64,000 nt of DNA from an uncultured Eubacterium sp. (lineage in GTDB: Bacteria; Bacillota; Clostridia; Lachnospirales; Lachnospiraceae). The position numbers and the translations under genes are program-made. The notes beneath the pieces were generated by a model, which was not told where the DNA came from, did not search any database, and saw only the letters and a list, made by a program, of their open reading frames with translations. Positions 44,017-52,655 of this stretch are shown here, in pieces (position 1 is the first letter of the stretch; each line of letters opens with the position of its first letter). The stretch is taken from positions 1 to 64,000 of the forward strand of contig CAMEVC010000012.1 in the NCBI GenBank assembly GCA_945939115.1, read 5' to 3'.

Positions 44017-45451
44017 TATAGTAGATACTGAAAAGAAAGACTTAAGGAATAAAGAAACTAACATTATTGCATTCTTTTTTGTGGGATTATTTGTTGCCAC
44101 TATTGTGTATCTTTGTGTGTTTAATATTAAGGATGCAGGCAGGGTAATTAATAACCCTTATAATAAAAGAGTCGATAATCAGGTTAATAAGGTTGTCCGT
44201 GGAGATATTCTTTCCAGTGACGGCACAGTGCTTGCAACGACAGTCACAGAGGAAGACGGAACTGAGCATAGGTATTATCCGTTTGACAATCTGTTCTGTC
44301 ATTCTGTAGGTTTTTCATCTGCTAACGGTATGAAAACCGGAGTTGAGCAGTCTCAGAATTTCTATCTTCTCAGTGAGACTGATAATATTTTGGACCAGAT
44401 AGGCAATGATATTACGGGCGAAAAAGCCAAGGGCCATAATGTGACAACAACTCTTGATGTGGAACTTACAAAAACTGCATACAATGCACTAAAGGGCAAT
44501 AAAGGTGCAGTTATTGCCATGGAACCATCCACAGGCAGGATACTTGCAATGGTTTCTAATCCTTCTTTTGATGCTAATAATGTGGATACTGATTATGATG
44601 AATGGCTTACTTATGAAAGTTCGGATTCTGTACTTCTTAACAGGGCAACACAGGGGCTGTATCCTCCGGGTTCTACATTTAAGATAATAACAGCACTGGC
44701 ATTTATAAGACAGAATGAAGATTATTATAATTATTCATACAAATGTGATGGTCAGGCATATATATCTGGTGGTACTACAATTGCCTGCTTTGATCATACG
44801 GTTCATGGAATGCAGACGCTGCAGGATGCCTTTGCTAATTCATGTAATTCTGCATTTTCAACTATAGGAGCAGGACTTAATAAGACATCATTTATAAACC
44901 TGTGTAATACTTTTATGTTTAATTCTAATCTTCCTGTGGGTTTTGAATATTCTACAAGTATAATGAGTGTTACTGAACAATCTTCTGTGAGCGAGATGCA
45001 GGAGACTTCTATTGGACAGGGAAAGACAATGATAACACCGCTTCATAACCTTATGATTGCCTCAAGTGTCGCCAATAATGGGGTTATGATGAAACCATAC
45101 ATTATCGACAGAATAGATGATGCACAGAAAAGAACAGTGGTACAGTACAGCCCGAGCAAAATAGGAACAGTTATGTCATCTGAAGAGGCAGAATATCTTA
45201 CAGAGTGTATGAGAGAAGTTGTCCTGTCAGGAACAGGCAATTCAATGAGATATTCATCCTTTGAACCGGCAGGAAAAACAGGTTCAGCACAGTATGACGA
45301 TTCTGATAATTATCACAGCTGGTTTGTGGGATTCGCTCCATTTGATAATCCTCAGATTGCAGTATGTGTAATACTGGAGGGAGGATATTCAGGGATTCCA
45401 AGTGCACAGTTTGTCGCAAAAAGTGTTTTTGAGTGTTATTTCGGCTCTTGA
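43961..45451 (+). CDS. Penicillin-binding transpeptidase (class B type)
   Basis: A 496-residue class B penicillin-binding protein. A basic cytoplasmic start precedes one membrane helix (residues ~30-50), a dimerisation region, and the transpeptidase domain: SxxK as Ser238-Thr-Phe-Lys241, SxN as Ser-Cys-Asn in NSCNSAFS, and KTG at 439-441. It cross-links glycan made by the adjacent SEDS protein. The start is ATG 43961 with AAGGTG at 43946-43951, inside the preceding gene. Confidence 0.92.
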   Translation: MAENKKQRSQRKKKRIQSDIVDTEKKDLRNKETNIIAFFFVGLFVATIVYLCVFNIKDAGRVINNPYNKRVDNQVNKVVRGDILSSDGTVLATTVTEEDGTEHRYYPFDNLFCHSVGFSSANGMKTGVEQSQNFYLLSETDNILDQIGNDITGEKAKGHNVTTTLDVELTKTAYNALKGNKGAVIAMEPSTGRILAMVSNPSFDANNVDTDYDEWLTYESSDSVLLNRATQGLYPPGSTFKIITALAFIRQNEDYYNYSYKCDGQAYISGGTTIACFDHTVHGMQTLQDAFANSCNSAFSTIGAGLNKTSFINLCNTFMFNSNLPVGFEYSTSIMSVTEQSSVSEMQETSIGQGKTMITPLHNLMIASSVANNGVMMKPYIIDRIDDAQKRTVVQYSPSKIGTVMSSEEAEYLTECMREVVLSGTGNSMRYSSFEPAGKTGSAQYDDSDNYHSWFVGFAPFDNPQIAVCVILEGGYSGIPSAQFVAKSVFECYFGS

Positions 45452-45519
45452 TATTATTGCCCTGGAATTGTATAATTTCTTCTAAGAAGATTTACCACCT
45501 TTATGCAGGAGGAATTGCA

Positions 45520-45969
45520 ATGTCAGAAGCAACAAGCTGTGGTGGTGTGGTTATTTTCAGGGGAAAGATTCTTGTCCTGTATAAGAACTACAGGAACAGA
45601 TATGACGGATGGGTTTTACCTAAGGGAACTGTGGAGGCTGGAGAATCCTTTGAAGATACTGCTATCAGAGAGATTATGGAAGAAAGCGGTGTTGAAGCTG
45701 TAATACGAGGATATATTGGCGATACGAATTACACATTTAATGTGGGCAGTGATGTGGTGAATAAGAGAGTTCACTGGTATCTGTGCCAGACATACAGCTA
45801 TAAGAGCAAACCGCAGAAGGAAGAGTATTTTAATGATTCGGGTTTTTACAAGTTTCATGAGGCAAAGCATTTGCTGAAATTTTCTAATGAAAAGCAGATT
45901 GTTACAAAAGCCTACGATATTTTCGAACAGCTAAGGCAAGAGGGGAAATGGTCAGATTATCAGAGATGA
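45520..45969 (+). CDS. NUDIX hydrolase
   Basis: A 149-residue NUDIX pyrophosphohydrolase. The complete NUDIX box G-x5-E-x7-R-E-x2-E-E-x-G is at about residues 40-62 (from GTVEAGESFEDTAIRE). The substrate is unknown. The start is ATG 45520 behind AGGAGG (45507-45512); the long upstream extension from 45433 is not supported. Confidence 0.88.
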   Translation: MSEATSCGGVVIFRGKILVLYKNYRNRYDGWVLPKGTVEAGESFEDTAIREIMEESGVEAVIRGYIGDTNYTFNVGSDVVNKRVHWYLCQTYSYKSKPQKEEYFNDSGFYKFHEAKHLLKFSNEKQIVTKAYDIFEQLRQEGKWSDYQR

Positions 45970-45993
45970 TAATCAAATTATTCGGGAGATAAT

Positions 45994-47004
45994 ATGAGCG
46001 TAGTAAATAATATTGGTGCACTGGATGGCAATGTCTATCTGGTCAGAGGACGCAATGATGTAAACGGTGCTACAGCAACTGATTTTGATAAAATATACAA
46101 TGATATAACAGTTGATGATTCACTGGAAAGTATATTTGCGGGGGCAGCAGCAGAATTTAATGTTGATGAGAATTTTCTTAAGGCTGTTGCACAGGCAGAG
46201 TCAGGTTTTGATACTAATGCTGTATCATATTGTGGAGCCCAGGGTATTATGCAGCTCATGCCATTTACATCGGAGAGTTATGGGGTGACAGACCCCTTTG
46301 ATGCAAGGCAGAATATATATGCAGGTGCACAGCTTTTATCAGAACTTCTAGATAATTATAATGGCAACGCCACACTTGCTTTGGCAGCATATAATGCAGG
46401 AAGCGGCTCTGTGCAGAAATATGGAGGTGTTCCACCGTATGATGAGACACTTAATTATATTAATAAGATTAATGATATATTAGGAGGTGCGCTCTCATCG
46501 GATTCCACCACGGTTGATGGAGCAGCGGCAACTGATTTCACAGGGACGCAGAATGTAGATGTACCTGAAACAAGCGTTAACAAAGAACATAATGTTCAGG
46601 ACAATTCAAAGAATAGTTTTGGAGTATATGAAGAACGCAGGACAACAGATAATTCAGTGCTGAGCTATGAGGATTATCTGTACGTGATGAATACATATAA
46701 AGAAGTTCTTAACAAATTATTTTCAGCAATTTCAGCAGATAAGGATGACAATTTGTCAGCAGAATTGTATAATATAGTTACAGGCAGCAATTCTTACAGA
46801 ATTGAGAATTATGGGACGGATGAATTTAATAATTCTGTAGATGATGTTATTAAACCGGGGATTGTATATAATGTCGCAGAGGCGAATGTAAGGCTCCTTA
46901 ACAGCTCTTCATATGAGAGTGTATACAAGAGTGACCCCCAGTCGATATATCAGGCACAGGCATCAATGATAAGTCCGCTTGTTCTTAAACTTCTTGATTT
47001 GTAG
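45994..47004 (+). CDS. Lytic transglycosylase (SLT domain) without a visible signal peptide
   Basis: A 336-residue protein with an SLT domain at residues ~45-165. The catalytic Glu69 lies in AQAESGF. The family motifs GAQGIMQLMP and NATLALAAYNAGSGSVQKYGG follow. The N-terminus (MSVVNNIGALDGNVYLVRG) is polar and has no signal peptide or membrane helix, which is odd for a peptidoglycan-cleaving enzyme. The C-terminal ~150 residues are unassigned and rich in Asn and Ser. The start is ATG 45994 behind GGGAGA. No N-terminal signal is regained from the upstream in-frame sequence. Confidence 0.85.
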   Translation: MSVVNNIGALDGNVYLVRGRNDVNGATATDFDKIYNDITVDDSLESIFAGAAAEFNVDENFLKAVAQAESGFDTNAVSYCGAQGIMQLMPFTSESYGVTDPFDARQNIYAGAQLLSELLDNYNGNATLALAAYNAGSGSVQKYGGVPPYDETLNYINKINDILGGALSSDSTTVDGAAATDFTGTQNVDVPETSVNKEHNVQDNSKNSFGVYEERRTTDNSVLSYEDYLYVMNTYKEVLNKLFSAISADKDDNLSAELYNIVTGSNSYRIENYGTDEFNNSVDDVIKPGIVYNVAEANVRLLNSSSYESVYKSDPQSIYQAQASMISPLVLKLLDL

Positions 47005-47033
47005 TCTGAACTTAAAGGAAAAGAGGGGTAGAT

Positions 47034-47351
47034 ATGACGAATAATAGAATCAGAGTGACATTATACAACAGAACATATAAGGAAATCGATATGACAGATT
47101 TTACAAGAATACCTGAAGATATGTTTTCCGACAGGGATGATATCGTGGCAGTTGTTTTGCCGGAAGGGGTTCAGGTTATATGTGCTAATGCATTTGAGAA
47201 TTGCAGAAGACTTGAGGAAGTTGAGTTCCCAAGTACACTTAAGTCCATAGAGGGTGAAGCGTTCATCAACTGTACAAGCCTTAAGAAAGCGGATTATGGC
47301 AAGGAAGTTTCTGTTGCACCGGACGCATTTAAAGGATGCATTAATATTTAA
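47034..47351 (+). CDS. Small leucine-rich-repeat (BspA-like) protein
   Basis: A 105-residue protein. From about residue 30 it has BspA/LRR_5-type repeats (VVLPEGVQVICANAFENC and VEFPSTLKSIEGEAFINC). It has no signal peptide and no cell-wall anchor, so it is likely cytoplasmic or a remnant of a longer surface LRR protein. The start is ATG 47034 behind GAGGGG. A terminator follows. Confidence 0.75.
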   Translation: MTNNRIRVTLYNRTYKEIDMTDFTRIPEDMFSDRDDIVAVVLPEGVQVICANAFENCRRLEEVEFPSTLKSIEGEAFINCTSLKKADYGKEVSVAPDAFKGCINI

Positions 47352-47364
47352 TATTTATATCAGG

Positions 47365-47395
47365 AATAGGAAGTCTTCGGACTTCTTATTTTTTT
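47365..47395 (+). terminator. UUCG-loop terminator after the LRR gene
   Basis: AATAGGAAGTC (47365-47375) pairs with GACTTCTTATT (47380-47390) around a TTCG tetraloop closed by C-G. One pair is G-U. It is followed by a run of T. Confidence 0.9.
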
Positions 47396-47414
47396 GGCGA
47401 GAAGGGCAAAAAAC

Positions 47415-47443
47415 TTGACAAATAATAAGACTTAATATAGGAT
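47415..47443 (+). promoter_or_regulatory. Candidate lysA promoter
   Basis: A perfect -35 TTGACA (47415-47420), a 17-base spacer and a weaker -10 TAGGAT (47438-47443). The ~85-base leader is too short for a lysine riboswitch. Confidence 0.5.
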
Positions 47444-47530
47444 TTCTTACAGTGGCCTGACTATGCGTTGGTGCTGTATACGTGGGCTTTCAATCAGATT
47501 TTGAAATTCAGCACAGAAACGAGGAAGATA

Positions 47531-48811
47531 ATGAGTAAGAAAAAGACATTTGTTACATTAGAACAGCTTAAGGAAATCGATAAGTCATATCCGACTCCAT
47601 ATCATTTATATGATGAAAAGGGAATCAGAGAGAATGCTAAGAGATTAAAGGAGGCATTTTCATGGAATAAAGGATACAGAGAGTATTTTGCTGTAAAAGC
47701 TACTCCTAATCCATATATATTAAAGATTTTAAAGGACTGCGGCTGTGGTGTTGACTGTGCATCCATGGCAGAGCTTATGATGGGATATGCCCTTGATTAT
47801 AAGCCGGAAGAGATTATGTTTTCTTCTAATGATACTCCGGCAGAAGAGTATGCTTATGCTAATGAAATAGGTGCAACAATCAATCTTGATGATATTACTC
47901 ATATTGAGTTTCTGGACAAGATTCTTGATGGAAAGTTTCCGGAAACTATGAGCTGCAGATTTAATCCGGGCGGATATTTCCAGCTTGGAACATCAATTAT
48001 GGACAATCCCGGGGATGCCAAGTATGGAATGACACATGACCAGATTATTGAAGCGTTTAAGATTCTTAAGAGCAAAGGTGTTAAGCATTTTGGAATTCAT
48101 TCATTCCTTGCGAGCAACACAGTCTCTAATGAATATTATCCTACACTTGCCAAGATTCTTTTTGAACTTGCTGTGGAATTAAGAGATAAGACAGGTGCTG
48201 ATATTAAGTTTATTAATCTTTCAGGTGGTGTTGGTGTTGCTTATAAGCCGGATCAGGAACCTAACGATATTGCAGTTATAGGTGAAGGAGTTCACAAGGT
48301 ATATGATGAAGTTCTCGTTCCTGCGGGAATGGGAGATGTTGCTATATATACTGAGCTTGGACGATTCATGCTTGCACCATACGGATGTCTTGTTACCAAG
48401 GCTATTCATGAGAAGCATATCTACAAGGAATATATTGGTGTGGATGCGTGTGCATCAAACCTTATGAGACCGGCTGTTTATGGAGCATATCATCATATTA
48501 CTGTCGCTGGCAAGGAGGATGCACCTTGTGACCATAAGTATGATGTCACAGGCTCTCTGTGCGAGAATAGTGATAAGTTTGCAATAGACAGAATGCTTCC
48601 TAAGATTGACATGGGAGATTATCTCATCATACATGATACAGGTGCACATGGTTTTTCTATGGGTTACCAATATAATGGCAAGTTAAGGTCAGCAGAGCTT
48701 CTTCTTAAGGAGGATGGCAGCGTTCAGATGATAAGACGTGCCGAGACACCGAAGGATTATTTTGCTACATTTGATTTCTGTGATGTATTAGATAAGTTGA
48801 ATTTGAAATAA
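47531..48811 (+). CDS. lysA: Diaminopimelate decarboxylase
   Basis: A 426-residue PLP enzyme of the fold III type. It decarboxylates meso-diaminopimelate to lysine. The PLP lysine is in YFAVKATPNPYIL near residue 50. CGVDCASMAEL follows, then the GGxG-type phosphate loop LSGGVGVAY, ELGRFMLAPYG, the catalytic Cys/Asp region GSLCENSDKFA, and HDTGAHGFSMGY. The start is ATG 47531 behind GAGGAAG. Close relatives include carboxynorspermidine-type decarboxylases; the motif set and length favour LysA. Confidence 0.88.
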   Translation: MSKKKTFVTLEQLKEIDKSYPTPYHLYDEKGIRENAKRLKEAFSWNKGYREYFAVKATPNPYILKILKDCGCGVDCASMAELMMGYALDYKPEEIMFSSNDTPAEEYAYANEIGATINLDDITHIEFLDKILDGKFPETMSCRFNPGGYFQLGTSIMDNPGDAKYGMTHDQIIEAFKILKSKGVKHFGIHSFLASNTVSNEYYPTLAKILFELAVELRDKTGADIKFINLSGGVGVAYKPDQEPNDIAVIGEGVHKVYDEVLVPAGMGDVAIYTELGRFMLAPYGCLVTKAIHEKHIYKEYIGVDACASNLMRPAVYGAYHHITVAGKEDAPCDHKYDVTGSLCENSDKFAIDRMLPKIDMGDYLIIHDTGAHGFSMGYQYNGKLRSAELLLKEDGSVQMIRRAETPKDYFATFDFCDVLDKLNLK

Positions 48812-48825
48812 ATGAGGTTTTTGAA

Positions 48826-50214
48826 TTGAAGAATTTAAGTTATATAGCAGGTGAGATTACTAAGGGAAAGAATCTTGCAGAAAATCTTCTGAAATACAGC
48901 AATGGCATGAGTTCTATGTACAATGGACTCGGCTTTATCAAGATGTCCATGAATTATTACACTGTGCTTGACATTGCAAGGGATTTAAAGGACGATTCTG
49001 GACTTCTGCAGATGATAGACAAGGTTAATGAACTTGTTGAAAAGTATATTGTGGATGATAAAAGTGATGATTATGCTGCCTTTGAAGAATTAAACAGCTT
49101 CAGGGAACAGATAATTGAAATCATGGAAGTCATTACTGCATATGTTGACAGATTAAGGATATATGAGCATGTTCTTAACCGGGTAGAGTACAGATTTACA
49201 GAGGACAAGCTGGATTATGATTATTATAACACTTATATGACTAATGATATAATGCACTATATCCTGTCAGATAAGGATAATGTTGTTATTAATGGCAAGA
49301 TATCAGAGATGGTAGGACAGCTTCCTGTAAGAATGCTGAAAGACAGATTTTATGAACATATAAGAGATGCATTTACTCTTTATCATGGGGCAGGAAAAGG
49401 TTCAATTGATGACTTTTTCTATACATTAAGCACAAGTGCAATGCTTTCGTCCGAGGCTGGTTTTGACAGTTTTCCGGATGTGTATGATATTTATAAAACT
49501 CTTGCTGCTGCGGATTATAAGAATATTGATAAGGATGAATTTGTAAGACTTAAGGGGGCTCTGGATATTGCCACAGAGAAGATGACTGATTACGCAGATG
49601 TTTATGTTCTTCTTGCACAGGTTGTAAATGATGCCCTTACAGTAGTGCTTACAAGGGCTAATACACTTGACAGAATAGAAGAGATACAGATTGCAAAGAA
49701 TGTTATTGAAAGAACAAGACAGGGATATATATCCGGAGACAGATTCGAGGATATATCTGAGGAATTTTCTGTATTTGAAGGAAAGCAGGAGCGGATTCTG
49801 CAGGTAGTTTCATCAGGAGACTATGCTGTTGAGTATTGCCTTGGGAATTTTACTGATGAGCTTGAAAATCAGGGTCTTTTATCTGCTTATAATTCTCTTT
49901 CCAAAACACTTAAACTTCAGTCTGGAAGTGATTTCGTAAAACTTGATAATCCTGTGTTTGATGATATTCCTGATGACAGCTATGCTGATAATACAGCAGA
50001 AAAGCTTATTATTGAACTTGATGAGAGTTTTAAGAATATGGATGTTATGGTGAAAAGGGCAGTTATGGCAGCAGTCCTTTCCAGCCTTCCGGTATTTTTT
50101 AACAATACAGAGGAGATACAGGGGTATATTAATAATTCTCTTATGCAATGCAACGATGAAGCAGAACAGAAGGCTGTTGTTGAACTTGTAAAGATGATGA
50201 TTAGTGATAATTAG
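48826..50214 (+). CDS. Hypothetical protein, mostly alpha-helical
   Basis: A 462-residue soluble protein of no family I recognise. It is rich in Asp, Glu, Lys and Leu, with predicted long helices and no membrane segment or catalytic motif. It starts with TTG 48826, with GAGG at 48814-48817, just past the lysA stop. It is followed by another unknown gene and then the ytfI-gerW pair, so a link to sporulation is possible but unproven. Confidence 0.7.
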   Translation: MKNLSYIAGEITKGKNLAENLLKYSNGMSSMYNGLGFIKMSMNYYTVLDIARDLKDDSGLLQMIDKVNELVEKYIVDDKSDDYAAFEELNSFREQIIEIMEVITAYVDRLRIYEHVLNRVEYRFTEDKLDYDYYNTYMTNDIMHYILSDKDNVVINGKISEMVGQLPVRMLKDRFYEHIRDAFTLYHGAGKGSIDDFFYTLSTSAMLSSEAGFDSFPDVYDIYKTLAAADYKNIDKDEFVRLKGALDIATEKMTDYADVYVLLAQVVNDALTVVLTRANTLDRIEEIQIAKNVIERTRQGYISGDRFEDISEEFSVFEGKQERILQVVSSGDYAVEYCLGNFTDELENQGLLSAYNSLSKTLKLQSGSDFVKLDNPVFDDIPDDSYADNTAEKLIIELDESFKNMDVMVKRAVMAAVLSSLPVFFNNTEEIQGYINNSLMQCNDEAEQKAVVELVKMMISDN

Positions 50215-50238
50215 AATGTAGTATGGGGGATTTGGACA

Positions 50239-50577
50239 TTGAAATGGTATAAGAATCTCTATATTGGAGATAAAGCAAAGAAAGCTAAATACAAAGTCTT
50301 TGGTCTTATCCGGAAGAACAGATTCACCATAGATACTTATCTTATCACGATTGCAGACAACCCTGATAATATTCTGGACATCTATTCAGCAAATGTTTTG
50401 AAACAGCCACATTTCAAGAAAAAGAACCGAAATGAAATATATGTTGTGGGGCTTGCCAAGGGCAGAGATGAAGCATTTGAGCTGGTAAGAACAATAGTTG
50501 ATGAGACTTATCACAGGACAGGTAAGGTTGATGTTGCAGATTTTCTTAAGTTTGGAAGCAGATTGAATAAAAAGTGA
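50239..50577 (+). CDS. Small hypothetical protein
   Basis: A 112-residue basic protein with an alpha/beta look (KAKYKVFGLIRKNRFTIDTYLITIA, then RNEIYVVGLAKGRDEAFELVRTIV). No membrane segment. The start is TTG 50239, preceded by GGGGGA. It is the second of two unknown genes upstream of ytfI-gerW. Confidence 0.65.
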   Translation: MKWYKNLYIGDKAKKAKYKVFGLIRKNRFTIDTYLITIADNPDNILDIYSANVLKQPHFKKKNRNEIYVVGLAKGRDEAFELVRTIVDETYHRTGKVDVADFLKFGSRLNKK

Positions 50578-50622
50578 CAATATCTGTAAATATACAGATT
50601 GAGATTACAGAAAGGTGGGGCT

Positions 50623-51564
50623 ATGCTTCATGTTATATTGCTTATACTTAAGATAATAGGCATAGTTCTTGCATCTGTCATAGGGCTGCTTCTGCTCATA
50701 GTGGCGGCAGTGCTGTTTTCACCGATAAGATACAGAATAAATGCTGATTATCACAGTAAGATTAAGGCTAATGCAGCCTTCTCGTGGCTTGGTATACTTC
50801 GGGGGACTATATCTTTTGATGAAGAACTGCGGGTGAAAGTTAAAGCACTCTTTTTTACTTTATACAGAAGTGATGCGCTAAAGAAGGGAAAAAAACCAAA
50901 AACTAAAAAGAAAAATCAAGACACAAATGTATTTTCAATGAGTGATGAAGAATTACATTTGTCTGATGATTCCATGGTTGATTCCTGTGAAAGAGAATCT
51001 GACAACAAAGATACCGGATATAGTGATAATTATATACCGGAGTCTGATAAAGAAGAAGTTCAAGCTTTAGAATCCGAGGAGCAAAGTAAGAGCAGGAAGA
51101 ATATTTTTGTCAGGGTTAAGGAAAAGATATCTTTTATACTGGACAAGATTAAGGAAATCTTTGGACTTATATGTGATACAGTCAAAAAGGTCAAGGGTGC
51201 AGGAGATAAACTTAAAGAAAAAGTTACGGATGCAAAGGATTTTTTGACATCTGAGGATAATAAGGAATTGTTTCATTTCCTTATTGAACAGTTAAAAGAA
51301 CTTATAAGAGCTATCCGCCCTAGAAAATACAGGATAGATGCAAAGCTGGGATTTGAGGATCCTGCTGTACTTGGTAAAGTGCTTATGTATATTTCTGTGT
51401 TTTATGGAATATCAGGAATGGAACTTAATATTGAACCGGTATTCGGAGAGGATATTAAGGAGGGAAGTATATTTCTTAAGGGCAGGATAAGAATTATTTC
51501 AATTCTTATTATTGCATTGAGAGTTTACAGGAACAAGCAGTTCAAAAAGTTTATTTCCAAATAG
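50623..51564 (+). CDS. DUF2953 protein (YtfI-like)
   Basis: A 313-residue protein with one N-terminal membrane helix (residues ~6-30), a long charged, Asp/Glu/Lys-rich linker, and a C-terminal conserved block (GFEDPAVLGKVLMYISVFYGI and RIRIISILIIALRVY). This matches DUF2953. In Bacillus the same protein, ytfI, lies beside ytfJ/gerW, exactly as here, which suggests a role in sporulation or germination. The start is ATG 50623 behind AAAGGTGGGG. Confidence 0.8.
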   Translation: MLHVILLILKIIGIVLASVIGLLLLIVAAVLFSPIRYRINADYHSKIKANAAFSWLGILRGTISFDEELRVKVKALFFTLYRSDALKKGKKPKTKKKNQDTNVFSMSDEELHLSDDSMVDSCERESDNKDTGYSDNYIPESDKEEVQALESEEQSKSRKNIFVRVKEKISFILDKIKEIFGLICDTVKKVKGAGDKLKEKVTDAKDFLTSEDNKELFHFLIEQLKELIRAIRPRKYRIDAKLGFEDPAVLGKVLMYISVFYGISGMELNIEPVFGEDIKEGSIFLKGRIRIISILIIALRVYRNKQFKKFISK

Positions 51565-51583
51565 CAGGAATGTATGCTATAAT
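51555..51583 (+). promoter_or_regulatory. Extended -10 promoter for gerW
   Basis: TGCTATAAT at 51575-51583 is a perfect extended -10. The -35 region (51555-51560) is poor. It lies 45 bases before the gerW start and overlaps the end of the DUF2953 gene. Confidence 0.45.
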
Positions 51584-51627
51584 AAAATATATTTTATGAC
51601 TACAGAATAGTCGGGATGGAGGATTAA

Positions 51628-52017
51628 ATGGCAGATAATAATTTTGATTCAACAGTTGCATCACTTTTTAAGGGTATGGATGCATTCGTTTCAGCTAAGA
51701 CTGTTGTGGGAGATGCTGTGACAGTTAACGATACTATCATCCTTCCGCTTGTGGATGTTTCTTTTGGCGTTGGCGCAGGAGCATTTGCAGGAGAAAAGAA
51801 GAATAACGCTGGAGGAGCCATGACAGGAAAGGTTACACCTAGTGCGGTTCTTGTAATTCAGAATGGAGCAACCAAGCTTGTCAATATTAAGAATCAGGAT
51901 GCTGTAACTAAGATTCTTGATATTATTCCAGATATTGTTGATAAATTCAAAGGAAAAGAAGAGAAAGTAGAGATTAATCCGGATATTGATGAAGCTATTG
52001 CAAATGTATCAGATTAG
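51628..52017 (+). CDS. gerW: GerW-family sporulation protein (YtfJ)
   Basis: A 129-residue protein with the GerW family signature. It is rich in Val, Gly and Ala in a compact sheet fold (DTIILPLVDVSFGVGAGAFAG, then GKVTPSAVLVIQNG). In spore formers it is needed for proper germination. It directly follows the DUF2953 gene, matching the Bacillus ytfI-ytfJ pair. The start is ATG 51628 with GGAGG upstream. Confidence 0.88.
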   Translation: MADNNFDSTVASLFKGMDAFVSAKTVVGDAVTVNDTIILPLVDVSFGVGAGAFAGEKKNNAGGAMTGKVTPSAVLVIQNGATKLVNIKNQDAVTKILDIIPDIVDKFKGKEEKVEINPDIDEAIANVSD

Positions 52018-52077
52018 TTTTTCATAAGTGGAAACGTCTGGCATATTATATAATATATAGATTAAGGATATTATTAT

Positions 52078-52218
52078 ATGTGCAGACTAATTGGTTTTAT
52101 ATTGTTCTGGATTGCTGTGGGCATGATTATAACCCTTTTTATAATGAAGAATGTGTTTTTATGCGTCTGTATTATAATCACACTGATTGTTGTAGGGTAT
52201 AATATGTTCTGCCATTAA
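52078..52218 (+). CDS. 46-residue membrane microprotein
   Basis: ATG 52078 opens a 46-codon frame, stop TAA 52216-52218. It has AAGGA at 52064-52068, nine bases upstream. The product is almost entirely hydrophobic, two helices, and ends GYNMFCH. Its Cys3, a central VFLCVCII and the C-terminal FC resemble small clostridial membrane proteins ending in GYNLFC. It is a single stretch of sense codons in an AT-rich region. No function is known. Confidence 0.65.
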   Translation: MCRLIGFILFWIAVGMIITLFIMKNVFLCVCIIITLIVVGYNMFCH

Positions 52219-52246
52219 TTTGGATGAGATTTTTTATAAAAATATG

Positions 52247-52275
52247 TTGCAAAACATTTTTTTATCTGATACAAT
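52247..52275 (+). promoter_or_regulatory. rpmB promoter
   Basis: TTGCAA (52247-52252), a 17-base spacer and TACAAT (52270-52275). The near-perfect palindrome TGGGTAA-A-TTACCCA (52287-52301) lies just downstream, in the leader. Confidence 0.6.
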
Positions 52276-52326
52276 ATCTTTTGTTGTGGGTAAATTACCC
52301 AATACCGGTAAGGAGGTGTTATTGAA

Positions 52327-52512
52327 ATGGCTAAATGTGCAATTTGCGAAAAAGGTCCTCACTTTGGTAATGCAGTGAGTCATTCTCATAGAAGATCCAA
52401 TAAAATTTGGAATGCTAATGTTAAGTCTGTTAAAGTTAAGGTTAACGGAGCTGCTAAGAAGATGTATGTTTGTACTTCATGCTTACGTTCAGGCTTAGTT
52501 GAGCGTGCATAA
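52327..52512 (+). CDS. rpmB: 50S ribosomal protein L28
   Basis: A 61-residue ribosomal protein. It keeps the family core NAVSHSHRRSNKIWNANVKSV. It has a zinc-ribbon-like Cys pattern, CAIC at residues 4-7 and CTSC near residue 51, so it is the Cys-containing (zinc-dependent) form. The start is ATG 52327 behind AAGGAGGTG. A terminator follows. Confidence 0.95.
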   Translation: MAKCAICEKGPHFGNAVSHSHRRSNKIWNANVKSVKVKVNGAAKKMYVCTSCLRSGLVERA

Positions 52513-52545
52513 TCAGTGGGCTTTTTAAGTTAATACCAGTATGTT

Positions 52546-52585
52546 AAGGTGAATTGCGCAAAACGTAATTCACTTTATTTTTTGG
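52546..52585 (+). terminator. rpmB terminator
   Basis: AAGGTGAATTGCG (52546-52558) pairs with CGTAATTCACTTT (52564-52576), two G-U pairs and a 5-nt loop, followed by ATTTTTTGG. Confidence 0.75.
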
Positions 52586-52626
52586 TTTTCATTTTATAAT
52601 AAAGTTTAGTAAATAATATAAATATG

Positions 52627-52655
52627 TTTATTTTTTTGCGCAAAGATAGTATAAT
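52627..52655 (+). promoter_or_regulatory. Candidate Asp23 promoter overlapped by TGCGCAAA motifs
   Basis: TATAAT (52650-52655) with a weak -35 (52627-52632). The octamer TGCGCAAA lies in the spacer (52637-52644). Further copies are at 52555-52562 and 52697-52704. The palindromic core TTGCGCAA suggests a regulator site. Confidence 0.35.

Noticed and set aside
47396..47530. Lysine riboswitch in front of lysA
   Set aside because: The leader after the likely promoter is about 85 bases, too short for the class, and has no L-box motifs.
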